From Cytobacillus firmus (GTDB lineage: Bacteria > Bacillota > Bacilli > Bacillales > Cytobacillaceae): a stretch of DNA of 64,000 bases. The stretch is from positions 1,760,001 to 1,824,000 of the forward strand of contig NZ_CP098323.1 of assembly GCF_023657595.1 (NCBI RefSeq). The letters run 5' to 3'. How positions within the stretch are numbered: the stretch's first letter is position 1; the number at the start of each line of letters is the position of its first letter. The position numbers and the translations under genes are program-made. The notes under the pieces are model-generated. The model was not told the DNA's origin and did not search any database. It saw only the letters and a program-made list of their open reading frames with translations. Below are positions 46,654 to 57,017 of this stretch, one piece after another.

Positions 46654-47210
46654 TGCCAAAACAAGTTATTTCAGATGCAAAAGAAAGAATGACTAAAGCA
46701 ATTTCAGCTTATACAAGGGAGCTTGCGAGCATCCGTGCAGGTAAAGCCAACGCTTCTTTGCTTGATCGCATCACTGTTGATTACTACGGTGCGCCGACTC
46801 CTGTTAACCAGCTTGCCGGGGTGTCTGCTCCTGAAGCGCGCCTTTTAGTCATAACGCCTTATGACAAAACCATTCTGGGAGAAATTGAAAAAGCCATCCT
46901 TAAATCTGATATCGGCTTAAATCCCTCAAATGACGGCAGTGTAATTAGACTGGCTATTCCGCAGCTAACAGAAGAACGCCGTAAAGAGCTTGTTAAGGTT
47001 GTTAAAAAAGAATCAGAAGAAGCAAAAGTTGCCATCCGCAATGTTCGCCGCGATGCCAATGATGACCTGAAAAAGCTTGAGAAAAATGGAGAGATCACTG
47101 AAGATGATCTCCGCGGTTTTTCTGATGATATTCAAAAACTTACTGATGACCATATCAGTAAGATTGACGAATTAACAAAAGAAAAAGAAAAAGAAATCCT
47201 TGCAGTCTAA
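46653..47210 (+). CDS. frr: Ribosome recycling factor
   Basis: Splits post-termination ribosomes together with EF-G. The 185 residues have the RRF blocks [60 protein letters not shown] and the C-terminal [20 protein letters not shown] helix. The start codon overlaps the pyrH stop and GGGGGAAAAA lies just before it. A terminator follows the stop. Confidence 0.99.
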   Translation: MPKQVISDAKERMTKAISAYTRELASIRAGKANASLLDRITVDYYGAPTPVNQLAGVSAPEARLLVITPYDKTILGEIEKAILKSDIGLNPSNDGSVIRLAIPQLTEERRKELVKVVKKESEEAKVAIRNVRRDANDDLKKLEKNGEITEDDLRGFSDDIQKLTDDHISKIDELTKEKEKEILAV

Positions 47211-47225
47211 TTTATTCTATAGTTA

Positions 47226-47255
47226 GAACCCTCTATCAATAGGGGGTTCTTTTAC
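47226..47255 (+). terminator. Terminator of pyrH-frr
   Basis: The 10-bp stem GAACCCTCTA/TAGGGGGTTC, with one G-U pair and a TCAA loop, is followed by TTTT. Confidence 0.9.
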
Positions 47256-47564
47256 TCTTTAGGGCCATACATAATCTGATTTGGCGCTAAGGCGCCGACT
47301 CTGCTGTAATATACGAAGAAGGCAGATTCCTATCCTGAATTAACTTTCTGGTAACATACTCTTTTATAGAGATATATTTAATTATTTTTGGTATGATATT
47401 ATCATGCGGAAAGAGGCAATATCATTATTTTACCATTAGAATAATCTCTAAAAGATACTATGACTGAATTTCAACTATCAATAAGCGGGAAAAAGCTCCT
47501 GCTGATTGAAGTTTCACACTTTGTCTTTTATCGGAGGATTAACCTATTTTAAAGGAGCAGACTT
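47256..47564 (+). other. frr-uppS gap, no gene seen
   Basis: This 309-base gap holds a GC-rich hairpin GGCGC-TAAG-GCGCC (47283-47296), a -10-like TATGAT (47392-47397) without a convincing -35 box, and the GGAGCAG ribosome site of uppS. A promoter for uppS-cdsA must lie here because a terminator precedes it, but I cannot fix it. Confidence 0.4.
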
Positions 47565-48344
47565 ATGTTTGATAAAATGAAGTTATGGAAGTCCCAAAAC
47601 AGTTCTTCCAATCTCCGAGAGAGAGTTGAAAAAATAAAAGAATTACAAATACCTGAGCATGTTGCCATCATTATGGATGGGAATGGCAGGTGGGCAAAAA
47701 AACGGGCGCTCCCAAGAGTTGCCGGCCATCATGAGGGAATGAAGGTCGTCCGAAAAATCACCAGATTTGCAAGCGATATTGGAGTGAAGACTCTAACCTT
47801 ATATGCATTCTCAACTGAGAATTGGAAACGTCCTAAAATGGAAGTGGACTTTCTTATGAAGCTGCCAGAGGAGTTTCTGGGAACTTTCCTTCCGGAACTG
47901 ATAGAAGAGAATGTGCAGGTAAGAATGATCGGCTATTTTGACCACCTGCCTGCTCATACGCGTAATGCAGTTTCCAAAGCGATGGAAGAGACAAAAAACA
48001 ACACAGGACTGGTGCTGAACTTTGCATTAAATTATGGGAGCAGAGCAGAAATACTCGAAGCCGTCAGGCATGTCTTAAATGATTGCAAAAGTGGTATAAT
48101 GAATGAAAATGAATTGAATGAAGAAAAATTCTCATCCTACCTCATGACAGGCGGGCTGAAGGATCCTGATCTGCTGATACGTACAAGCGGTGAAATCAGA
48201 TTAAGCAATTTTATGCTCTGGCAGCTTGCATACACGGAATTCTGGTTTACGGATGTCTTATGGCCGGATTTCAATGAAGAGCAAATGCTTGAAGCCATTG
48301 AAGTATTCCAAAGCCGCCAGAGGCGTTTTGGAGGAGTACAATAA
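47565..48344 (+). CDS. uppS: Undecaprenyl diphosphate synthase (cis-prenyltransferase)
   Basis: Extends farnesyl diphosphate with isopentenyl diphosphate to the C55 lipid carrier for cell-wall synthesis. The 259 residues show the catalytic aspartate Asp38 in IIMDGNGRWAKKR, GHHEGMKVVRKI, LYAFSTENWKRP, LNFALNYGSRAEI and the C-terminal LIRTSGEIRLSNFMLWQLAY with FTDVLWPDF. AAAGGAGCAG precedes the ATG. cdsA follows after 16 bases. Confidence 0.98.
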   Translation: MFDKMKLWKSQNSSSNLRERVEKIKELQIPEHVAIIMDGNGRWAKKRALPRVAGHHEGMKVVRKITRFASDIGVKTLTLYAFSTENWKRPKMEVDFLMKLPEEFLGTFLPELIEENVQVRMIGYFDHLPAHTRNAVSKAMEETKNNTGLVLNFALNYGSRAEILEAVRHVLNDCKSGIMNENELNEEKFSSYLMTGGLKDPDLLIRTSGEIRLSNFMLWQLAYTEFWFTDVLWPDFNEEQMLEAIEVFQSRQRRFGGVQ

Positions 48345-48360
48345 AGGTGTTGAAAATTGA

Positions 48361-49155
48361 ATGAAACAGCGTATTATCACAGCCATTATATTTGGGGCAA
48401 TCCTCCTGCCGATCATTATCATTGGAGGCATGCCAATCATCATCCTGGCATATTTGCTGGCATCCATTGCCCTATTTGAATTATTGAAAATGAGAAATTT
48501 AAGTTTATTCTCGATTCCAGGCATTATTTCTTTATTATTATTGTGGATTTTCCTTTTGCCTAGAGAATTTCAGTCAATCCTGGATGATATGAATTATACA
48601 AAAATTGAGGTAGCTCTTTTTGGGGTGCTTCTTTTCTTAACGTATACAGTTGCGACAAAAAACAAATTTACTTTTGATGATGTGGCTTTTTCCATTATGT
48701 CCACATTATATGTTGGCATTGGGTTTTATTATTTTATGGAAACCCGCTTCGCCGACCAAGGCCTGACCTATCTCTTTTTTGCACTTTTCCTTATTTGGGC
48801 AACAGATTCAGGTGCCTACTTTATAGGAAAAGCAATGGGAAAGAAGAAGCTTTGGCCTGAAATCAGTCCAAATAAGACCGTTGAAGGCTCGCTTGGCGGT
48901 GTAGCCTGTGCTCTTGCAGTTGCGGTGTTATTTATTATCTTTACAGATATTGATGAATCCCTGTTCGGGTTATTAGTAATTACAGCAATCCTGTCAGTGT
49001 TTGGGCAAATAGGGGATTTAGTAGAATCAGCATTAAAACGTCATTATAATGTAAAAGACTCAGGAAATATTTTGCCTGGTCATGGCGGAATCCTGGACCG
49101 TTTTGACAGTTTATTATTCGTCCTGCCATTGCTCCACTTTTTTCACCTGCTGTAA
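48361..49155 (+). CDS. cdsA: Phosphatidate cytidylyltransferase
   Basis: Makes CDP-diacylglycerol, the precursor of phospholipids. The 264-residue membrane protein has about eight hydrophobic segments and the C-terminal family signature around SALKRHYNVKDSGNILPGHG and GILDRFDSLLF, preceded by ATDSGAYFIGKAMGKKKLWP and ISPNKTVEGSLGG. AAAGGTG lies upstream of ATG 48361. The 288 bases to dxr hold two repeat copies. Confidence 0.98.
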   Translation: MKQRIITAIIFGAILLPIIIIGGMPIIILAYLLASIALFELLKMRNLSLFSIPGIISLLLLWIFLLPREFQSILDDMNYTKIEVALFGVLLFLTYTVATKNKFTFDDVAFSIMSTLYVGIGFYYFMETRFADQGLTYLFFALFLIWATDSGAYFIGKAMGKKKLWPEISPNKTVEGSLGGVACALAVAVLFIIFTDIDESLFGLLVITAILSVFGQIGDLVESALKRHYNVKDSGNILPGHGGILDRFDSLLFVLPLLHFFHLL

Positions 49156-49198
49156 ACATATTGGCTAAAGACCAGTATACATTTGGATACTAGATAAT

Positions 49199-49329
49199 TG
49201 TTCAGCGCCAGCGCCAGCCACCTCGAGATCATAAGCCGTTCCTGCATAAATGCAAAAGAACGCATTTAAGTGGGTGAGGCTCATCTTATGCTTGTCGGGG
49301 GTGAGCGAGGCGCTTCCGCTTTTCTTATA
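49199..49329 (+). repeat. Intergenic repeat, copy C (long form)
   Basis: About 131 bases from GTTCAGCGCCAGCGCC through CCTCGAGATCATAAGCC and a loop region to GGCTCATCTTATG and the end CGCTTCCGCTTTTCTTATA. The arms CATAAG/CTTATG and GGC/GCC can pair, so it may fold as a long hairpin. No coding sense is seen. Confidence 0.75.
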
Positions 49330-49364
49330 GATCAGAATTTAGTGATTCTTAAGTTAAATAACTG

Positions 49365-49432
49365 TCTAGCTCCAGCGCCAACCCCCTCGAGGTCATTGTC
49401 GGGGTGGGCAAGACGCTTCCGCTTTTCTTATA
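49365..49432 (+). repeat. Intergenic repeat, copy D
   Basis: TCTAGCTCCAGCGCC, CCCCTCGAGGTCA, a short hairpin region and the same 19-base end CGCTTCCGCTTTTCTTATA as copy C (identical at 49311-49329 and 49414-49432). The end runs straight into the AAGGAGGAG of dxr. Confidence 0.8.
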
Positions 49433-49443
49433 AGGAGGAGACT

Positions 49444-50586
49444 ATGAAATATATCAGTTTGATGGGGGCAACAGGGTCTATTGGAATACAGACCCTCGAC
49501 ATTATTAAGGAGCACCCCGAGGATTTTAAGCTGGCAGCCATGTCTGCCGGCAGGAATATAGATCTTGCCAGGAAGATTATATCTGACTTTCAGCCAGAAC
49601 TTGTCTCACTATCAGAAAAAAGTTCCGCAGATATTCTTAAATCGGAGTTTCCCGGCATAACATTTACATATGGACATGAAGGTTTGATAGAAGTTGCCGT
49701 TTACAAAAAATCAGAAATACTGGTTAATGCAGTATTAGGCAGTGTAGGCCTTAATCCTACCCTGCAGGCGATTGAGGAAAAGAAGACAATCGCCATCGCG
49801 AATAAGGAAACCCTTGTAACTGCCGGCCATCTGGTCATGGAAGCAGCAAAGCGGAATGGTGTACCCCTCCTTCCTGTAGACAGTGAACACTCTGCTATTT
49901 TTCAATCTCTGCAGGGGGAAAAAGAAAAAAATATTGAAAGGCTTATTTTAACAGCTTCTGGAGGCAGCTTCAGGGACCGCTCCCGCAAGGAACTGGAAAA
50001 TGTGACTGTCCAAGAAGCGCTTAATCATCCAAATTGGTCAATGGGAGCAAAAATAACTATTGATTCTGCCACTATGATGAATAAGGGACTTGAAGTTATT
50101 GAAGCACATTGGCTTTTCTCCATGGACTACAATAAAATAGATGTTCTTCTTCATAAAGAAAGCATTATCCATTCTATGGTGGAATATCATGACAGCAGTG
50201 TAATCGCACAGCTTGGCACACCGGATATGAGAGTACCTATACAGTATGCTTTAACATATCCTGACAGGCTCCCGCTGCAAACAGCAAAACGGCTGAATCT
50301 TGCTGAAATCGGCAAGCTCCATTTTGCAGAAATGGACTTTAATCGTTTTCGCTGTCTGAAATTTGCCTATGAAGCCGGAAAAGCTGGCGGATCAATGCCA
50401 GCCGTATTGAATGCTGCGAATGAAGCTGCTGTTGCTGCATTCCTGGATGGAAAGATTACCTTCCTGCAAATAGAAGATTTCATCGAAAGAGCACTGGGCA
50501 GCCATGACATCATCTCAAATCCAAATCTGACTGAAATTCAGGAAACCGATTTGGAAACGAGGAGATTTGTAAGCTCGCTTCTATAA
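49444..50586 (+). CDS. dxr: 1-deoxy-D-xylulose-5-phosphate reductoisomerase
   Basis: Second enzyme of the MEP isoprenoid pathway, NADPH-dependent. The 380 residues show the nucleotide-binding [29 protein letters not shown]-type [67 protein letters not shown] and [20 protein letters not shown]. The start is ATG 49444, five bases after AAGGAGGAG. A longer in-frame reading from 49270 covers the repeat copies and is not family-like. Confidence 0.98.
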   Translation: MKYISLMGATGSIGIQTLDIIKEHPEDFKLAAMSAGRNIDLARKIISDFQPELVSLSEKSSADILKSEFPGITFTYGHEGLIEVAVYKKSEILVNAVLGSVGLNPTLQAIEEKKTIAIANKETLVTAGHLVMEAAKRNGVPLLPVDSEHSAIFQSLQGEKEKNIERLILTASGGSFRDRSRKELENVTVQEALNHPNWSMGAKITIDSATMMNKGLEVIEAHWLFSMDYNKIDVLLHKESIIHSMVEYHDSSVIAQLGTPDMRVPIQYALTYPDRLPLQTAKRLNLAEIGKLHFAEMDFNRFRCLKFAYEAGKAGGSMPAVLNAANEAAVAAFLDGKITFLQIEDFIERALGSHDIISNPNLTEIQETDLETRRFVSSLL

Positions 50587-50680
50587 GCTTGTGTTCAAGT
50601 GCTAAAAGTGCGTAACAGTTGATAAATTAATGCACTTACCAGCAGCAGTTGAACAACCTCTAAAAAAAGGTGGTTAAAAC

Positions 50681-51943
50681 TTGAGTACAGTAATAGCCTT
50701 TATTGTTATTTTCGGGGCATTGGTATTTTTTCATGAACTCGGACATTTAATATTCGCAAAAAGAGCAGGAATACTCTGCCGGGAATTTGCCATTGGATTC
50801 GGGCCCAAGGTATTTTCCTTTAAAAAAGATGAAACAGTATATACGATTCGTCTTCTGCCCATTGGCGGGTTTGTCCGCATGGCCGGTGAAGATCCTGAAA
50901 TGGTGGAAATCAAACCAGGCTACCGCATTGGCTTGATCCTTGATAAAAACGAGGAAGTAAGCAAAATTATATTGAACAACAAAGATAAGTATCCTGATGC
51001 AAGAATCGTTGAAGTTGAAGATGCTGATATTGAGCATACCCTTGTAATAAAAGGATATGTTGAGGGAGAAGAGGATGAGTCCATCCAAATTTTCAAAGTC
51101 AGCCGTTCAGCCGTACTGGTTGAGGATGGGACCGAAACGCTCATTGCTCCGTATGATCGTCAATTTGCATCAAAGACCTTGGGTCAGAGAACAATGGCGA
51201 TTTTCGCGGGCCCAATGATGAATTTTGTTCTGGCTTTTATCGTTTTTGTTCTAATAGCCTTATTGCAGGGCATTCCAACAAATGAACCTGCCCTTGGCAA
51301 GCTGACTCCTGATGGTGCAGCTTATGAAGCTGGGCTAAAGGAAGGCGATATGGTTCAAAGTGTGGATGGAGCCGAAATTTCAAGCTGGTCAGATGTAGTG
51401 GAAATCATTAGAAAGAACCCAAGTGAAGAACTTGAATTTTTAGTGGAAAGAAACGGCCAGGAACATACTATATTGGTTACACCAAAGGTTCAGAATGTAG
51501 AAGGCGAAAAAATTGGAATTATTGGTGTTTATAGCCCGATGGAAAAATCTCCATTAAAGGCTATTACCTACGGAGCCAAGGAAACTTATTTCTGGACAAA
51601 AGAAATTTTTGTTATGCTGGGCAAGCTTGTCACTGGTCAGTTTTCAATTGATGCATTATCAGGCCCGGTAGGCATTTATGTTTCGACAGATACTGTAGCC
51701 AAATCCGGCATCTACTACCTGATGAAATGGGCAGGAATTCTAAGCATAAATCTGGGAATTATGAACTTGCTTCCAATACCTGCTCTTGATGGCGGCAGAT
51801 TAATGTTTTTTGCAGTTGAGGCTGTACGAGGGAAGCCGATTGACCGCCACAAAGAGGGAATGGTCCATTTTATAGGATTTGCCCTTTTAATGCTATTAAT
51901 GCTGGTGGTTACTTGGAACGATATTCAGAGATTTTTCCTGTAA
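50681..51943 (+). CDS. rasP: Site-2 intramembrane protease RasP (RseP)
   Basis: Zinc metalloprotease that cuts anti-sigma factors and signal peptides inside the membrane. The 420 residues contain the HELGH motif (His18-Glu19, His22) in the first membrane segment, IRLLPIGGFVRMAGED, a central membrane segment near 170-195, a PDZ domain (about 205-275: GLKEGDMVQSVDGAEI) and the second zinc site NLLPIPALDGGRL. Start is TTG 50681 with AAAGGTGG upstream. In B. subtilis proS follows; here it does not. Confidence 0.97.
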   Translation: MSTVIAFIVIFGALVFFHELGHLIFAKRAGILCREFAIGFGPKVFSFKKDETVYTIRLLPIGGFVRMAGEDPEMVEIKPGYRIGLILDKNEEVSKIILNNKDKYPDARIVEVEDADIEHTLVIKGYVEGEEDESIQIFKVSRSAVLVEDGTETLIAPYDRQFASKTLGQRTMAIFAGPMMNFVLAFIVFVLIALLQGIPTNEPALGKLTPDGAAYEAGLKEGDMVQSVDGAEISSWSDVVEIIRKNPSEELEFLVERNGQEHTILVTPKVQNVEGEKIGIIGVYSPMEKSPLKAITYGAKETYFWTKEIFVMLGKLVTGQFSIDALSGPVGIYVSTDTVAKSGIYYLMKWAGILSINLGIMNLLPIPALDGGRLMFFAVEAVRGKPIDRHKEGMVHFIGFALLMLLMLVVTWNDIQRFFL

Positions 51944-52004
51944 AAAGCTAGTGCAACGCAACATTCCTGCATAAAAAATATGTGCAATATCCTTTAATTA
52001 GACG

Positions 52005-52038
52005 AAAAAACGGGTTCCAAAATGGAATCCGTTTTTTT
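52005..52038 (+). terminator. Terminator of rasP
   Basis: AAAAAACGGgTTCC pairs with GGAAtCCGTTTTTT around an AAAAT loop, ending in a T-run. It closes the uppS-rasP unit. Confidence 0.9.
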
Positions 52039-52059
52039 CAATCACTATCTGATACGATA

Positions 52060-52068
52060 TGTTATAAT
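52060..52068 (+). promoter_or_regulatory. Extended -10 promoter candidate for polC
   Basis: TGT followed by a perfect TATAAT (52063-52068) gives an extended -10 element. No good -35 box is visible at 16-18 bases. It lies after the rasP terminator and before the structured repeat, so the repeat would be in the polC 5' leader. Confidence 0.5.
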
Positions 52069-52140
52069 TAAGTCCGTCTGTTTTTTTAAAAGGCTGTTTG
52101 CGCAGATGCTGCTTTTTTTATATTATTTTTCTGAGTTAAT

Positions 52141-52326
52141 TGGAGCGGAAGGTGCGAGATCCTCTAAAATGCTATCGCATTTTCTTCGTGCGGTGTTTTT
52201 TCGGGGAAGGTTATTCAACGTCCTGCGGGAGTAGCGGGACAGGTGAGACCCCGCAGGCGCGGAGCGTCGAGGAGGCTCACCGCCCGCCCCGCGGAAAGCG
52301 AGCAGCCTGGAGCGGAAATCAACGGA
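52141..52326 (+). repeat. Structured GC-rich intergenic repeat in the rasP-polC gap
   Basis: About 186 bases bounded by TGGAGCGGAA (52141-52150 and again 52308-52317, direct). Inside: a 7-bp hairpin AAAATGC-TATC-GCATTTT (52166-52183), then CCTGCGGG (52222-52229) pairing with CCCGCAGG (52250-52257), or alternatively GGTGAG (52242-52247) with CTCACC (52276-52281). I recognise the motif as one repeated in many Bacillus genomes. An open reading of 78 codons across it is an artefact of the repeat. Confidence 0.75.
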
Positions 52327-52436
52327 CAACATTGAAAGAGAAAAACAACAATTTATACGGAAAAAGCCTTTTATAATTACTTAAAAAAAATTCAACTTAA
52401 AATAGAAACCAAGATTATTGGATGGGAGAGAGAAAG

Positions 52437-55400
52437 ATGAGCGAACCTTCTAGATTTCAGCTCTTGCTCCAGCAGATGCAGCTAACTGAAGATGCCTTTG
52501 TGCAGCACTTTCATGATGCCCAAATCGAAAGGGTCATAGTCGAAAGACAGTCACGGAAATGGCATTTTTATTTTGCCTTTCCAAAGATATTGCCTTGCAG
52601 TGTATACAGCCGTTTTACAGATCAGCTGGAAAAAACATTTTCCCATATCGCAGAAATTTCATATAGCATCTCCGTCAGAAATCAGGATTTTACTGAACAG
52701 CTTGTACTTGAATACTGGCATAACTGCATTAAAGAAATGGATGGCATGGCGCCGCCGCTATTAAAGCTTCTGAATGAGCAGGTTCCTTCTGTACAGGGCA
52801 ACAAACTTATCATTAAAGTCCGTAATGAATTGGAAGGATTGTCTATCAAGAAAAAGTATGCCGGCACTATTTCAGATGTGTTTCAAGTTTTTGGCTTTCC
52901 GGCCTTAACAGTTGATACAGAGATTTCTGCAGATGGTTCCAATGAAGAATATGAAAAATTCATGGAAGCCAAACGCAAAGAAGACCAGGAGCGTGGTATC
53001 CAGGCAGCAATCGAGATGCAGAAGAAAGAAGCGGAAGCTGAATCTGCAGATCACACAGCACCCAAGGGGCCTCTTACGATTGGTCTTACCATTAAAGATG
53101 ATGCAGATTACCGCAAATTGATTGATATAGTAGATGAAGAACGCCGGGTAGCCATTGAAGGCTACGTGTTTGCTGCTGAGACAAGAGAGCTCCGCAGCGG
53201 CCGGACACTCTTAACTTTTAAAATTACGGATTATACCAGTTCCATTCTAGTAAAAATGTTTTCCCGGGATAAAGAGGATGCCGCTTTATACCAGCATATT
53301 CAAAAAGGGATGTGGCTAAAGGTCCGCGGAAGCATTCAAAATGATACATTTGTCCGTGATCTGGTAATGATCGGGAACGATATCAATGAGATTAAACCTA
53401 TTCAAAGGCAGGATACATCGCCTGCTGAAGAAAAAAGGGTTGAACTTCATCTTCATACACCGATGAGCCAAATGGATGCTGTTTCATCTGTCAGTGCACT
53501 GGTTTCCCAGGCGAAGAAATGGGGCCATAAAGCAGTAGCCATTACAGACCATGCTGTTGCTCAGTCATTCCCTGAAGCCTATGGTGCCGGGAAAAAGAAT
53601 GATATTAAGATCCTGTATGGAATTGAAGCAAATCTTGTGGATGATGGTGTGCCGATTGCTTATAACGATGCTCATCGCAAGCTTACTGAAGATACGTATG
53701 TTGTATTTGATGTTGAGACAACAGGTCTATCAGCTGTTTATGATACGATTATTGAACTTGCTGCAGTTAAGATTCATGATGGTGAAATCATTGATCGGTT
53801 TGAATCCTTTGCAAACCCTCATCACCCTTTATCCGCAACAACCATTAATTTGACTGGAATAACAGATGATCTTGTGGAGAATGCACCGGAAGTGGAAGAA
53901 GTCCTGAAGAAGTTCCATGAATGGACAGGAGATGCTGTTTTAGTAGCACATAATGCTTCATTCGACATGGGGTTCCTGAATGTCGGCTATAAAAAAATCG
54001 GTATTGGCAAGGCGCCAAATCCTGTAATAGATACTCTTGAACTTGCACGCTTTTTATATCCCGACATGAAAAATCATCGACTGAATACCCTTGCCAAAAA
54101 ATTCGATGTTGAACTCACCCAGCATCACCGTGCTATCTATGATGCGGAGGCAACAGGCTATCTGCTACTTAAGATGTTAAAGGGTGCAGAAGAAAAAGGA
54201 ATCGAATATCATGATCAATTCAATGATAATATGGGGCAGGGAAATGCTTATCAGCGTGCAAGGCCGGCCCATTGCACCCTGCTTGCACAAACAGAAACAG
54301 GTCTGAAGAACATCTTTAAACTCGTATCGATCTCGCATATGGAATACTTTTACAGAGTGCCTCGCATTCCCAGGTCAGTCCTTCAAAAGCATCGTGAGGG
54401 AATACTGGTTGGTTCCGGATGCGATAAAGGGGAAGTTTTTGAAGGCATGATGCAGAAATCCCCTGATGAAGTCGAAGATACAGCACAATTCTATGATTAT
54501 CTTGAAGTGCATCCAAAGGCCGTTTATGCACACCTTTTAGAGCTTGAACTTGTAAGAGATGAAAAAGCGCTGGAAGAAATCATCAGTAATATTGTAAAAC
54601 TGGGAGACAAGCTTGGTCTGCCGGTAGTTGCAACAGGAAATGTTCATTACCTGAATCCAAATGATAAAATCTACCGGAAAATCCTTGTTAATTCACAGGG
54701 AGGAGCGAATCCGCTGAATCGCCATCAGCTACCGGATGTTCATTTCAGGACTACCAATGAAATGCTTGACGCTTTTTCATTTCTCGGCAAAGACAAAGCG
54801 AAGGAAATTGTGGTAGAGAATACGAACAAAATAGCAGATATGATTGAAGAAATAAAGCCGATTAAAGATGATTTGTATACTCCAAAAATTGAAGGCGCAG
54901 ATGAAGAGATGCGCAGCATGAGTTACGGAATGGCAAGAAGAATCTATGGTGATCCGCTTCCTGAGATTGTTGAGGCGCGCCTTGAAAAAGAACTTAAGAG
55001 TATTATCGGACATGGTTTCGCGGTTATCTATCTGATCTCTCATAAACTTGTAAAAAAATCACTGGATGATGGCTATCTGGTTGGTTCCCGTGGATCTGTG
55101 GGATCCTCCTTTGTTGCGACTATGACCGAAATAACGGAGGTAAATCCGCTGCCGCCTCATTACGTTTGCCCGGAATGCAAAACATCCGAGTTTTTCAATG
55201 ACGGGTCAGTGGGCTCCGGCTTCGACCTGCCTGATAAAGATTGCCCGAGCTGTGGAGCTAAATATAAAAAGGATGGACATGATATTCCGTTTGAAACGTT
55301 CCTTGGTTTCAAGGGAGATAAGGTTCCCGACATTGACTTGAACTTCTCTGGGGAATACCAGCCAAGAGCCCATAACTATACAAAGGTGCTATTCGGCGAG

Positions 55401-56747
55401 GATTATGTATATCGTGCGGGAACAATCGGTACTGTTGCCGATAAGACAGCTTATGGTTACGTCAAAGCATACCAGAACGATAATAATCTGCAAATAAGGG
55501 GTGCGGAAATTGACAGGCTCGCTTCCGGCTGTACAGGGGTGAAGCGGACAACCGGACAGCATCCGGGCGGTATCATTGTTGTGCCGGATTACATGGATAT
55601 TTACGACTTTTCGCCAATTCAGTTCCCTGCAGACGACCGGACATCTGAATGGAAAACAACCCATTTCGACTTCCATTCCATTCATGATAATCTATTAAAA
55701 CTTGATATACTGGGTCATGATGATCCGACTGTTATTAGGATGCTTCAGGACCTGAGCGGAATTGATCCAAAAACCATTCCCACAGATGACCCTGAAGTAA
55801 TGAAGATTTTCAGCGGGCCGGAATCACTTGGTGTGACTGAAGAGCAAATCATGTGTAAAACCGGAACACTCGGCATACCCGAATTTGGTACGCGCTTTGT
55901 CCGCCAGATGCTCGAAGATACGAAGCCGACCACTTTTTCAGAGCTTGTGCAGATTTCAGGTCTTTCTCATGGTACTGATGTTTGGCTCGGAAATGCCCAG
56001 GAATTAATCCATAATAATATTTGTAACCTAAGTGAAGTTATCGGCTGCCGTGATGATATAATGGTTTATTTAATCTATCAGGGCCTGGAGCCTGCTTTTG
56101 CTTTCAAAATCATGGAATCGGTCCGTAAGGGTAAAGGCCTGAGCGATGAGATGGAAGAGGAAATGAGAAAGAATGAAGTGCCTGAATGGTATATTGATTC
56201 CTGTAAAAAGATTAAATACATGTTCCCAAAAGCCCATGCAGCTGCTTACGTATTAATGGCTGTCCGGATTGCGTACTTTAAAGTGCACCATCCGCTTCTT
56301 TACTATGCAGCATATTTTACTGTCCGTGCAGAGGACTTTGATGTGGATGCAATGGTAAAAGGATCCCAGGCGATCCGTGCACGCATTGAAGAAATCAATG
56401 CAAAGGGACTTGATGCTTCAACAAAAGAAAAGAACCTGCTAACTGTAATGGAACTGGCTCTGGAAATGAATGAAAGGGGCTTTAATTTCCAAAAGGTGGA
56501 CTTATACCGCTCAAGCGCAAGTGAGTTTATCATTGATGGAGATTCTTTGATACCGCCGTTTAATTCCATTCCGGGCTTGGGTACAAATGCAGCATTTAAT
56601 ATAGTAAAAGCAAGGGGAGAAGGGGAATTCCTCTCGAAGGAAGACCTGCAGCAGCGCGGAAAAGTGTCGAAGACGATTATCGAGTATCTCGATAACCACG
56701 GCTGCCTGGAATCCCTTCCGGAACAAAACCAGCTTTCTCTATTCTAA
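52437..56747 (+). CDS. polC: DNA polymerase III alpha subunit PolC
   Basis: Main replicative polymerase of low-GC Gram-positives, with built-in proofreading. The 1436 residues match the B. subtilis length. In order: N-terminal domain, OB domain (about 215-330), PHP domain ([17 protein letters not shown], about 335 on) interrupted by the DEDDh exonuclease ([15 protein letters not shown] near 422, [26 protein letters not shown]), a four-cysteine zinc ribbon near 910-940 (CPECKTS...CPSCG), the catalytic palm [12 protein letters not shown] near 965, and a C-terminal helix-hairpin-helix ([18 protein letters not shown]). ATG 52437 follows GGAGAG by six bases; ATG 52422 precedes that site. Confidence 0.98.
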   Translation: MSEPSRFQLLLQQMQLTEDAFVQHFHDAQIERVIVERQSRKWHFYFAFPKILPCSVYSRFTDQLEKTFSHIAEISYSISVRNQDFTEQLVLEYWHNCIKEMDGMAPPLLKLLNEQVPSVQGNKLIIKVRNELEGLSIKKKYAGTISDVFQVFGFPALTVDTEISADGSNEEYEKFMEAKRKEDQERGIQAAIEMQKKEAEAESADHTAPKGPLTIGLTIKDDADYRKLIDIVDEERRVAIEGYVFAAETRELRSGRTLLTFKITDYTSSILVKMFSRDKEDAALYQHIQKGMWLKVRGSIQNDTFVRDLVMIGNDINEIKPIQRQDTSPAEEKRVELHLHTPMSQMDAVSSVSALVSQAKKWGHKAVAITDHAVAQSFPEAYGAGKKNDIKILYGIEANLVDDGVPIAYNDAHRKLTEDTYVVFDVETTGLSAVYDTIIELAAVKIHDGEIIDRFESFANPHHPLSATTINLTGITDDLVENAPEVEEVLKKFHEWTGDAVLVAHNASFDMGFLNVGYKKIGIGKAPNPVIDTLELARFLYPDMKNHRLNTLAKKFDVELTQHHRAIYDAEATGYLLLKMLKGAEEKGIEYHDQFNDNMGQGNAYQRARPAHCTLLAQTETGLKNIFKLVSISHMEYFYRVPRIPRSVLQKHREGILVGSGCDKGEVFEGMMQKSPDEVEDTAQFYDYLEVHPKAVYAHLLELELVRDEKALEEIISNIVKLGDKLGLPVVATGNVHYLNPNDKIYRKILVNSQGGANPLNRHQLPDVHFRTTNEMLDAFSFLGKDKAKEIVVENTNKIADMIEEIKPIKDDLYTPKIEGADEEMRSMSYGMARRIYGDPLPEIVEARLEKELKSIIGHGFAVIYLISHKLVKKSLDDGYLVGSRGSVGSSFVATMTEITEVNPLPPHYVCPECKTSEFFNDGSVGSGFDLPDKDCPSCGAKYKKDGHDIPFETFLGFKGDKVPDIDLNFSGEYQPRAHNYTKVLFGEDYVYRAGTIGTVADKTAYGYVKAYQNDNNLQIRGAEIDRLASGCTGVKRTTGQHPGGIIVVPDYMDIYDFSPIQFPADDRTSEWKTTHFDFHSIHDNLLKLDILGHDDPTVIRMLQDLSGIDPKTIPTDDPEVMKIFSGPESLGVTEEQIMCKTGTLGIPEFGTRFVRQMLEDTKPTTFSELVQISGLSHGTDVWLGNAQELIHNNICNLSEVIGCRDDIMVYLIYQGLEPAFAFKIMESVRKGKGLSDEMEEEMRKNEVPEWYIDSCKKIKYMFPKAHAAAYVLMAVRIAYFKVHHPLLYYAAYFTVRAEDFDVDAMVKGSQAIRARIEEINAKGLDASTKEKNLLTVMELALEMNERGFNFQKVDLYRSSASEFIIDGDSLIPPFNSIPGLGTNAAFNIVKARGEGEFLSKEDLQQRGKVSKTIIEYLDNHGCLESLPEQNQLSLF

Positions 56748-56796
56748 AAATAAGGCCAGCGAATGGTCCAAACCCTTCTGCTGACAGCTATTCCAT

Positions 56797-56825
56797 TTGC
56801 ATAAAAAAATTGGTTATGGTATAGT
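56797..56825 (+). promoter_or_regulatory. SigA promoter of the rimP-nusA-infB operon
   Basis: TTGCAT (56797-56802), 17 bases, TATAGT (56820-56825). It gives a leader of about 185 bases before rimP. Confidence 0.65.
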
Positions 56826-56861
56826 TTTATTGGAAATACTAAGAATAACTCTCGCAAAAGG

Positions 56862-56886
56862 AAGAGTGGGGCAACCCACTCTTTCG
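56862..56886 (+). promoter_or_regulatory. GNRA-capped hairpin in the rimP leader
   Basis: The perfect 9-bp stem AAGAGTGGG/CCCACTCTT is closed by a GCAA tetraloop. It is followed by only TTCG, so it could be a weak terminator, an attenuator or a stabilising leader structure. Confidence 0.7.
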
Positions 56887-57017
56887 TGTTGTGTACGGTT
56901 TTTTCTTAATATCGGATCTATGTTAAAACTATATGTTAATTAAGTTTAGCAGAGCCAATTTCTGATTTATTGATTGAAAAACAGCGCTTTAGATTCCAGG
57001 AAAAAGGAGGGATATGA

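Noticed and set aside
47283-47296. GC-rich GGCGC-TAAG-GCGCC as another copy of the short repeat family
   Set aside because: It lacks the AGCTCCAGCGCC and CCGCTTTTCTTA ends, so it is treated as an unrelated small hairpin.
49270-49443. In-frame upstream extension of dxr
   Set aside because: It translates two intergenic repeat copies, and AAGGAGGAG sits before ATG 49444, which gives the normal N-terminus.
52140-52376. 78-codon open frame rich in Arg and Gly in the rasP-polC gap
   Set aside because: It coincides with a GC-rich structured repeat, has no ribosome site, and the same kind of spurious protein arises wherever this repeat occurs.
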